This document shows, in pieces, positions 50,349-64,000 of a stretch of DNA of 64,000 nt (within the stretch, counting starts at the first letter, position 1; each line of letters begins with the position of its first letter). The stretch is taken from positions 15,480,501 to 15,544,500 of the forward strand of contig CM065390.1 in the NCBI GenBank assembly GCA_033060915.1. Reading direction: 5' to 3'. Origin of the DNA: Euryodendron excelsum (taxonomy: Eukaryota > Streptophyta > Magnoliopsida > Ericales > Pentaphylacaceae). The notes beneath the pieces are model-generated. The model saw only the letters and a program-made list of their open reading frames with translations. It had not been told where the DNA came from and did no database searches. The position numbers and the translations under genes were made by a program.

Positions 50349-50600
50349 CTTCTACTGGCAAGCAAGCAAGCATTTAAAATCATGGGGTTCCATTTTGGTG
50401 AGTCACTTTCACCCCCAAATTGTGATGATGATGTAACATGATCAAGAAGGTGTGTATGCGGGCTACTAGCAAGCAAGCATGCATTTAAAGTCCGCCGGGG
50501 GGGCGGGGGTGGTTCATGGGTTTCCATTTTTGGTGAGTCACTTTCACACCCAAATTGTGATGATGATGTAACATGATCAAGAAGGTGTGTATGTAGGTGT
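50349..50600. repeat. Tandem duplication with GC-rich insert
   Basis: Two copies, offset by 135 bp, share GGCAAGCAAGCA-type starts and GAGTCACTTTCAC through ATCAAGAAGGTGTGTATG. The second copy has an extra GC-rich block (CCGCC followed by mixed G/C) near 50492-50512. Confidence 0.85.
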
Positions 50601-51215
50601 GGCCTTACCTCTGGATAAGGGTCTTGGATATGACCATGACAACACTTAGGAATTCAATTATCTTGCACCGCTATGCTATCTTTATTTTACTTTTTACAAA
50701 TATAGTGGGTCTACTTGTTAGATAGATGCAATTAGGCTCACTTAACTCACTTAAGATCCACCTAACTAGCAGAACTCATTGCATTTATGCCAGATGAACT
50801 TACATAACTCACCTCAAGTCTTACCTAAAAAGGTGGATCCATTGTATTTATAAGAAGTAAAGCAAAGGTGATATGGCACTCCAAGTACACTGAATAATTT
50901 ATCCAAGACTTGAGATATATGAGCTCAGCTGAGTTATCATAGTCCTCTTCCAAAGCTGGTTTCCATAATACTCTTCCAATTTCATGGGCATGAACTGGGC
51001 TTGGATCAAGGGCTGGCACTGCAATGCAAGGCAGCAGGGTCTAACCAATTGTTCTTTCCAGGTTAAAAGCCAAGCCGTGAACAACATAATCTACTAGCAC
51101 ACCCGTTAGCACCCTTTATTGAGCTCTCCAAGTTTGCTTGTTTCCACCCCTTCTCTTTTACAATGGCAAGTTTTGGTTAAATAATTTTAGATGAGAATAT
51201 TAAATTAAGCACCAT

Positions 51216-51481
51216 AGGCCCTATTGGTAGGACTTTTCAGCTTAGTTTTTTTTTTTTTTTTTAGTTTATAAGAAAAAAAAGCTAATTTTTTTTGCACTAT
51301 AGGCCCGGTTGGTAGGGCTTTTCAGCTTAGCTTTTTTTTTTTTGGGTTTATAAGCAAAAAAATATATATTTTTTTAATTTTTTGCTTATCTTTAGCTTAT
51401 AAAAATAAAAAAATAAAAAAATTCTAACTTTTTTGCTTACAAGCTAAAAAAGTTAAAAAAAGTTTTACCAAACAGGTCCTA
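51216..51481. mobile_element. Foldback MITE with duplicated left end
   Basis: The left end TAGGCCC...TTGGTAGG and TTTTCAGCTTAG occurs at 51216 and again at about 51300. The right end (AGCTAAAAAAGTT, then ACCAAACAGGTCCTA to 51481) is the complement of the inner left end. It is AT-rich with long T runs. Confidence 0.6.
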
Positions 51482-53070
51482 AGAGACCCTCTCATCCTAG
51501 CCCTGCCCTAGGCATTTTAAGTTCCTCTTATATAATGCTTCCATTTTGAGTCAAGAGATGAATAAATGATGATTTTGGTACAACAAGTCGATAATACAAA
51601 ATCACATGAACATGGTAAAATTATAATCATCAAGAATGTTACATTAATTATGAAGTAGTCAAAGAAAATGTCATTGTTATCAGCAAGTTGAAGTGTCTTG
51701 ACCCCATAACAAATGTAACAATGGCTTAATTTCACTAGATTATTTTGCCAATATATTAATGGTGAAGAGGTATGATGATTTTATTCAATATTTCTATTGA
51801 TAAATAAACACATTCCATTGCATCGATCGAGAGGCTCTTATTCTAACCATTAAAGAGCCTTGTCAGTTATGTATTCTAACATCATGATAAATTATTTGTG
51901 CATCTTGTAGCATCACGTCACTCCTCCTTTCATTGTTTTATAATAAATTAGGTACTTCACCTGTCAAGTGAGTTCGACAGATGTATTTAGGATCCATGCA
52001 AAAAGAGACCTATAACATTCTGAGAGGAACATCAAATTTGAATATAGTGGGTAATCTCATAGCGAACAAAACCTGAAACATTTGTTTTTAACCGTAACCT
52101 TACATTAATGATTGAACTTGCTCACTTAAGTCTCAAGGAATCACGTTTTGGGCTTTTTGACCCAGACAAAAAAACAGACATTGTTGTTTTCATGCCCCCA
52201 CTTCCAAGTCTCCAGCATGCTAAAAACCAGTTTCCTTTTTTGGGTTTTTCTGAGTTTATAAATATATCCCCCCTCCTCCCTTCAATCTGTCCAAGCTGCC
52301 AATCCTCCCATCAAATAATCATAGAGAGGGTGTGGTTTCACGTGGACCTCTTGTTGAGACCAAAATAAAAAAAATAAAATAATGTGGACCCTTTGTTCAA
52401 TTGGCCTCTGAGTCTCTGACTCATTAATATAAGAGCTTTGAATGTGATATATCAACATGTTGGGGTTCAGCTGCAACTATTGGACCCCGTTCACAGCAGG
52501 TAGGGCGTAAATCTTCCTAGGACAAAGGAGCTAGATCTAGTTGGTAATCCAAAGTCTTAATATTTATTAGACCAAGAACAAAATTTCAAAAAATTTACAA
52601 GGATAAATATGTGAAAAAAACATTACAAAAGATAAATAACTTGCATCTATTTCTTGTTTGGAAGTTTACTTGAAGGAAAAGGAAGAAATGAAAAAAATAT
52701 GACAACCTTGATTTGATAAGATGGGAATTATTCTAACTTAAAATATGTTATATATGAACTAAACTTTTATAATTTTACCTTTTAATTTAATATCAAGCCT
52801 TGGCCTACTACATGTAAACCAAACCTTCTAACTTGTATCTTTTACTCGTTTGGATAAGTTTTTTTATTAGTTTCTTTAACTAGTTTCTTTTTATATTTAT
52901 ATATTTTTTCAATGAAATTTAATTTTCTACATCTTTATGGACATTTTAGTTTAACTTTTGCCTTTTTTCCAAAAAAAAAAAAAAATCGAAAACTACAACT
53001 TTAGTAAAAAAAATATTGTCAAAAACCCAAAAAATAAGCTAATAAACTCCAACCACCAATTTAAAAAAGG

Positions 53071-53523
53071 GATAATTACACTTTACTTCATTATGATTTC
53101 AGTCAAAATTAGATGATCCATATGGTTTAAAAATAAACACATGATCACTCTGCGGTTTATACTTATCTACAAAATAGATAGAAACCGTTAGATTTAACGA
53201 AAATTCTTTTATAGATGTACTTTCATTATTTTATACATTCGAATTAGAACATCAAAAAAATGATTTAGTAAAATGACTAAAAAAAAAGCCCCTCGAAAGA
53301 CCACCATTCATTTTGACATTAAAGGGCCAAATCGTCTTTTTGATGTTTTAATTTGAAAAAATAAAATGACAAAACTACTCTTATAACAATTTTCATTAAA
53401 TCTAACTGTTTCCATTCATTTTATAGATAAGTCTAATTCATAGGAGGTTATATGTTCAGTTTTAAATTACAAGTGAGTTATTTAATATTGGTTCAAATTA
53501 TAAGAATAAAAGTGTAATTACTA
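53071..53523. mobile_element. Large inverted-repeat MITE, about 450 bp
   Basis: ATAATTACACTTTACTTC at the left pairs with AATAAAAGTGTAATTACT at the right. Similarity continues inward for well over 100 bp (ACTTATCTACAAAATAGATA with the complement of CATTTTATAGATAAGTC; CCGTTAGATTTAACGAAAAT with the complement of ATTTTCATTAAATCTAACTG). It is probably a MULE-type or foldback MITE. No clean target duplication is seen. Confidence 0.65.
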
Positions 53524-53999
53524 TTTTCAAAAACTACTTATAATAGAAAAAGATAAAAAAAAACAATACAAATTCCGGTGAGTATGTCTGTCATCATTCT
53601 TTCCCATTATTAGAGCTATCAAATAATTCCTAAGTCTGGCTCTTTTGTCTTATAGCATCTTCTTAAGATTCAATTAAAAGCTATAGACCTTTCTGTTTTC
53701 CATATGTTTCACTTTCAACGCCATTAGCCAAAAGCTTCGCCGCACAGACTTAATCATTTGTGCTCCAGACCAACCCCATGTGCGCCTGTTACCTGTTCGG
53801 TGAAATGCCCCAGAGAAGCAAGCCTAAGAAGGATGAAAAAATGGACCCCAGATATTGTGTGAAAGCAAAACGAAAAAGAGACAAAAAAATGGACGTGTAG
53901 TTGCATTTCAGTTGCACTTCATCGCTAACTAATAGCAGTCATTGTGCACGAATCTAGTAAATAAGGAAAGTGTTTAACTGTGGATGATTGGTCAAACCC

Positions 54000-54485
54000 C
54001 TCCCTCTCTCTCTCTCTCTCCCTCTGCGAGAGACTCTTGTTTGCTGATCTCATCGGTTAGGACTTTTTAGATAAGTTCGTTGGCAAATCAGATACATTGT
54101 TGGGATTTGTCTATCTGGGTATTGGTTGTATTTGCTGTTTCTTGAATGGTTGATTCGCCGGTCATTTTCTACATTTGCTCTCTCTTTCTAAGTCCCTCTT
54201 GTGCGTGTCGGCGTTAAGATTTACGTAGATAAATTTCTTGGAAACTCATATATATATATAGGGATTTGTTTTTCTAATTGTTGCTTGTCTTTGCTGTTCT
54301 ATTACTGATTGATTGGTTCAGATCTGCTACATGAATGTCAACCACTCTCTGGCTTAATACTTTCATGCGCCAGTTTCATCATTTTTTCAATTCTAGATAA
54401 ATTCCTTCCAAACCCAGAAATATTTTGGGATTGGTGTTTCTGGGTCCTGTTTGTTTTAGTTGTTTTTTGATTGATTGATTGATTT
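54000..54485 (+). promoter_or_regulatory. 5' leader of the carboxypeptidase-like gene
   Basis: A CT-rich tract (54000-54025) and T-rich sequence precede the ATG at 54486. A 5'-UTR intron is possible. No TATA box is assigned with confidence. Confidence 0.35.
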
Positions 54486-59861
<5,376 letters not shown>

Positions 59862-60902
59862 ACCTACTTGCCCGGCTTATTCTCAAATCCACGACAGATA
59901 CGCTAACATTAATAATCATGATTTATTGGGGCTGAAAGAGAATGCAATAAGAGGAGAATTGTTCCCCTCAGTGCCACTGCATTCTTGTACATGGCACCTT
60001 TCTTCAATTTTAGCTTGCCATTGTTGATTGCTCAGAGGTTCTTGAAGGCAAAAAAATTGCTGGAAGATTTGAATGGTCGAACAGGAATGGTTTTTCAAAT
60101 TATTTTTTAGATTCATAAATCATGTAAATGTAATTGTTTTAAGGTATAATTTTTAAGAAATGTGTATGATATTATTGAATGATTTCTCCTTAAAAACAAT
60201 AGTAATCTGCAGTATGTTCTATTGCATCTTGATTAGTGTATTGTACTGGTTTGAATGGCATTTTGGGTGCATTTTTCTATATATGCAGAAAGTATAATGC
60301 GTACTCTTTCTTGTATTATGTCCTGATCACATTTCCTGGACCCACCTCGAGACCCTACTTTGGAGGGAAGGGCCTACCGCACTGTGCCATCAGGAACAAG
60401 GATGATGTGGCAATGTCTGAAATATGAGAAACTAATTTTTATATATCTCTACATTGTGAGAGGAGTAAGGGTGACATGAATGGGGATCCAAGGAAGTGTC
60501 CGGCAACTCTGGGAGGGGAGGGGTCTAAAAGCCCCTTTCCGAATCCACATTGGAGGGCCCAAATTTGATATCACAGGCCCTACTTGAGGAGTGTTCCTTA
60601 ACAGCCTGTTGGGACTTGGTGGAGTGGAGGGAAGAGAGAGGAAATAAAAGAGAAAGAAAAGAAAAAAATATTTTCAACTTGATCGGTTTTGTAAGAAAAA
60701 TTAAAGGAAAGTGGAAGTAAAGAAGAGCGAGAATGATTTAAAATTTTTCTTTCCTTTTTCATCTCCTTTCTCTTTCCTCTCTCTTAGATAGAATCAAACA
60801 AGAGAAGAGAAAAATGAGGAAAAATTTTAAAATTTTTCCTTGCCTTCCCCCCCTCCCCCAAGTTCCAAATAAGTTGTAAAGCACATCACGGTGCCATAAA
60901 TT
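59862..60902. other. 3' flank of the SCPL gene and spacer
   Basis: This includes the probable 3' UTR of the SCPL gene. No further gene is seen. An AG-rich/TC-rich imperfect inverted repeat lies at about 60620-60850 (GGGAAGAGAGAGGAAA against TTTCTCTTTCCTCTCTC). Confidence 0.4.
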
Positions 60903-61330
60903 TGTTGAAAATATTTTCAAAATATATATGTTTTCAATTGGATGTTTTTAATTAAAACTTTTAGATATTAGAGAGGAACAATCTACATATTTACGGTGTA
61001 AATGTGTGATCGGATGGCTACATTTAAATGTGCAAATGGTGGTTGGAATGTTTGAATTATAACGGACACAACTGTTCTGAATGGATACCTTTGAGTCTAT
61101 ATAATGGTGATTTTATAATTCCATTGGAGACGAATAATATGATATATGCTTATAAGCATCAATTCTTCTCTCTATAAGTTTTATTATTATTTTCATGTTT
61201 GTCATTGATATAATCTGTTTACTGCAGAAACATAATTCTAGATTCTTAGCAGACTTCCAAAACTTGAAGGTATTCGGTTTTGACTTCGTTTGTGCAAAAC
61301 GTAATTAGATCACAAATTATTTTGGACTTT
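60903..61330 (+). repeat. Left copy of a direct repeat of about 425 bp (LTR-like)
   Basis: It starts TGTTGAAAATATTTTCAAA and matches 63308-63727 over its length with scattered mismatches and small gaps. Shared blocks include AAACTTTTAGATATT, TTTAAATGTGCAAA, CCTTTGAGTCTA and ATTTTATAATTCCATT. Confidence 0.75.
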
Positions 61331-63307
61331 ATTGTATTTTGAAGGCGATTTGTTGTTAACTCGGTACACACCACGATTCAGTGAATTTGTAGAGGCGAAT
61401 ATGATTTTAAGAAAAATAATATTATATTGTGCGTTGAAGCAACCGTTCACCATCTTCTTATTTTACATAAATTTGAGCCAACAATCTTAAGAGTTAAAAA
61501 GACAATATGCAATGGTTTCATCTACAAGTTTTTTGACTGTTTGATGAACCAAGTACTGAAGAAGAATTCGAAGAGGAATATTCTTGGTAATCTGGTACGG
61601 GCTTTTGTTATCAAAGCCGAAGGTTCGTTTTTAGTTTATTTTATCTCCATTATATATAATGTTTTTATGCATACATGTATCAACTAGGCATAGTTTCCGT
61701 GCATTTTAGTGTGCTGTGGATTACTGTTCTTGCACAAATGCATGATGCGGGTATTAATGGTTTTCGAATGGTGTTATTCGAAGACTGTGAATAGTTTCTA
61801 TTCAACGTCGGTTAGATGTGGATTATCTCTCGAGTATATGGTTCTTCTCCAACTTTCTTGTTATGACGAGTTATTTAGTGTTTGGTGTTATATCTCTTTA
61901 CGTGTGGGTTCTCTCCCCTCTAAGTGTGTCTTTGCCTAGCTCTCTCTTAAAAAAATAATTCAAAACTTGTTAGGGGTATTATACTGTACTCTTGTTAGCA
62001 ATATTTATATATGCACCACACTAAGAAGATAACACAAATCATATGTAGTTTTATGGGCCCACATGACCACGAACACAGGGCTACCAAACGATTAAACAAG
62101 TTGATACAAATAGTGCTCCTACGGTGATGGCAGCGTATGACTTTCGGTGCATTGTTATTTTAATTGCATTTATTTCATATTACTTGACATTTATTTTGCG
62201 TAGACCTTTCATGCTGGAATTATTTTTGGAACTTGTAAATTTGTATTTACGTGTGAGCATGTTGTAAAGATGAAATTTATCTTTTTAAGCACATTTAGAA
62301 GTGTTATATTTGGTGGATGGATATACTGACGCGTAACTGAGCGGCACGATCATGTATCAACTAGTGGGTGCATTTTTATTCTTGGTGAAGGAGTAATTTC
62401 TTAGGTTTCAAGAAATAATTTTTGATTACAAACTGGATAAGTTTATAGTTTTGGCTTTTGAAGCAAAGAGGCGAAGTGGATTAAGAAATTGTTATTGAAA
62501 TTTGCTATTTAGCATATATCTTTGTATTGTATTAATCATGCTACATTATCATGGGCTCATAGTCAAATTTATAATGATAAGTTTAGGCATATTGGCCTCA
62601 CACTTGATTATGTGAGACAACGGCTCACTAATGAAGTAATTGGTAATTACTATTTATTTTGTGAGATAATGCCAAAACATAACACATAGATTCACTTATT
62701 AAAGGACTTGCAATTAGTGATTAATCATTAACGGGGATGGGTCTTTGGCTCACATAATTAGTTACTACTGATAGAAGCTCGACTTAACGTTCGGAACATC
62801 AAGTCTTGAGTTTAATGAACCAAAGTATAATAAATATATTGACTGCAAGCACTATATAGATTTTTTCTTCTAAGAATAAAGTGCTTGGTATTAGTAATGT
62901 ATAAAGAGAAGGTTGAACAATATGTTCTTAATACTTCAGATAAGTTAATGGAATACTTCAGATAAGTTAATAGATATATTGGAGTGTTTAAGTTAATGGA
63001 ATACTTCAGATAAGTCTACTTGGACAGTCTCTAGAACACTCATGAAACAAGATATAGATACAAAGCCAATCCACGTGTCGGCTTTTATGAATTTACTTAA
63101 AGAGAAGAAAACTTGCGCGTGAGGCATGTTCGATTAATTATATAAGATTGCTAGTTCAAAACTTGACTACTATGCCATCCTTGCTAACTTTGATGTGTTA
63201 TTACTAAGTGGAGGTTCAAGTCTATAAGACACTTTCATTTATGCATTGTTTTTTTTTTTGTCAAGCCAAGAAGCATTTTTTCAATTATTTTAAAATTGGT
63301 AAGGGAT

Positions 63308-63727
63308 TGTTGAAAATATTTTTCAAATATATATATATATTTTCTACTGCGTGTTTTTAGTTAAAACTTTTAGATATTGGAGAGGTATAATCTACATCTT
63401 AAAATGGTCCCATTTAAATGTGCAAACAGTGGTTAGAATGTTTGAATTTTAACGAAGACGCCTATTCCGAATAGGCACCTTTGAGTCTACATAATGGTAA
63501 TTTTATAATTCCATTCAAGACGAATGATATGATAGATGCTCACACGCATCAATTAGTCTCTTTATAAACTTTATTATTATTCTTTATGCTCATCATTGCT
63601 AGAATCAGTTTCTGCATGCATAAATAAAATTCTAGATTTTTGGCAAACTTACAAAATTTAAAAGTATTCAGTTTTGATTTTATTTGTACAAAACACAGTT
63701 AAATATATTACAGATTATTTTAGGTTT
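63308..63727 (+). repeat. Right copy of the direct repeat of about 425 bp (LTR-like)
   Basis: It starts TGTTGAAAATATTTTTC, co-linear with 60903-61330. Confidence 0.75.
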
Positions 63728-64000
63728 CATGGCTCAACAATATTGGGGCCTAAGGCGAAAAATTTTGACAGGGCCTTTTGATATATTAAATATTATTGTA
63801 AAATTTATTTTTAAAATTATGTTATTTTGTATGAGGCTTTTTTAAAACATTAAAATTTAGATAATACTAGAAGTCTTGAAGTATAGAATAATTAGAAGGG
63901 ACACTCACTATATGTATGTGCTACACTACACCCAATTAATTTTAGGCTTTAGTTTTTTAAAGATGAGGGGCCTTTTACAGAAGAAAATATTTAAAAATTA
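63728..64000. other. Right edge of window, AT-rich
   Basis: No gene is seen. GGGGCCTAAGGCGAAAAATT and GAGGGGCCTTTTACA give it the look of a truncated plant repeat cut by the window end. Confidence 0.3.

Larger units (their letters stand above)
44787..53990. other. AT-rich intergenic region
   Basis: No gene is recognised in 9.2 kb. It contains a possible MITE (46352-46676), a short tandem repeat (47560-47700), an AT microsatellite (49447-49471), a tandem duplication (50349-50600), a nested foldback (51216-51481) and a large inverted-repeat element (53071-53523). A minus-strand 86-codon ORF at 49134-49394 is low-complexity and not credible. Confidence 0.5.
60903..63727 (+). mobile_element. Possible non-autonomous LTR element, about 2.8 kb
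   Basis: Two TG-starting direct repeats of about 425 bp bracket about 2 kb without gag-pol coding sequence. The inner part has a short tandem repeat, AATACTTCAGATAAGTTAAT (three copies, 62932-63020). No convincing primer-binding site or target duplication was found, so a plain segmental duplication is the alternative. The strand is a guess from the TG start. Confidence 0.5.

Noticed and set aside
61427..61939. Two plus-strand ORFs (86 and 76 codons) inside the LTR-like pair
   Set aside because: No gag or pol motif and no recognisable domain; likely chance.

Overview
This is a plant nuclear window, most likely from a eudicot. It is AT-rich, its genes have many GT-AG introns, and it holds MULE, LINE, copia, SINE and MITE remnants. 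Two neighbouring host genes, an RPUS5-type pseudouridine synthase and a POWERDRESS-type SANT protein, recall the Arabidopsis pair At3g52260/At3g52250 (from memory, not checked).

Layout. 1-1543 is AT-rich non-coding DNA. 1554-12742 is one 11.2-kb Mutator-like element (MULE) bounded by a perfect 10-bp target duplication (GAGTCATTTT) and roughly 89-bp terminal inverted repeats. It carries a mudrA-type transposase (3490-6377, two in-frame stops), a convergent 218-codon ORF of unknown family (complement 6648-7304), and a six-exon plant-mobile-domain (PMD) gene (7986-10998, one late in-frame stop). It also has an array of 178-bp GC-rich tandem repeats (11141-12412) and clusters of TGACG/CGTCA palindromes just inside both ends. 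The element sits about 60 bp upstream of the start codon of the pseudouridine synthase gene (12812-26992, 14 exons, 388 aa). That gene's introns hold a Tourist-like MITE, copia debris and local duplications.

26993-28226 is a tail-to-tail spacer with a tRNA-derived SINE. 28227-39679 (minus strand) is a four-exon, 1747-aa SANT-domain gene like POWERDRESS, with an antisense 5'-truncated LINE in intron 2 and a T15-G25 homopolymer in intron 3. 40100-54000 is mostly non-coding and rich in short foldback elements. 54486-59861 is a nine-exon serine carboxypeptidase-like gene, intact in splicing and frame, but exon 1 has two premature stops, so it is probably a pseudogene. 60903-63727 is a pair of about 420-bp direct repeats around 2 kb of non-coding DNA, resembling a small non-autonomous LTR element.

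The best candidate for something undescribed is the MULE. It combines a mudrA-like transposase, a convergent small second ORF (an arrangement like mudrA/mudrB of maize MuDR), a PMD gene sharing a putative divergent promoter with four TTCACGTGA palindromes, subterminal hairpins and an internal satellite array. Exon joins were inferred by eye from splice sites, frame continuity and remembered family patterns; no alignment or search was run.
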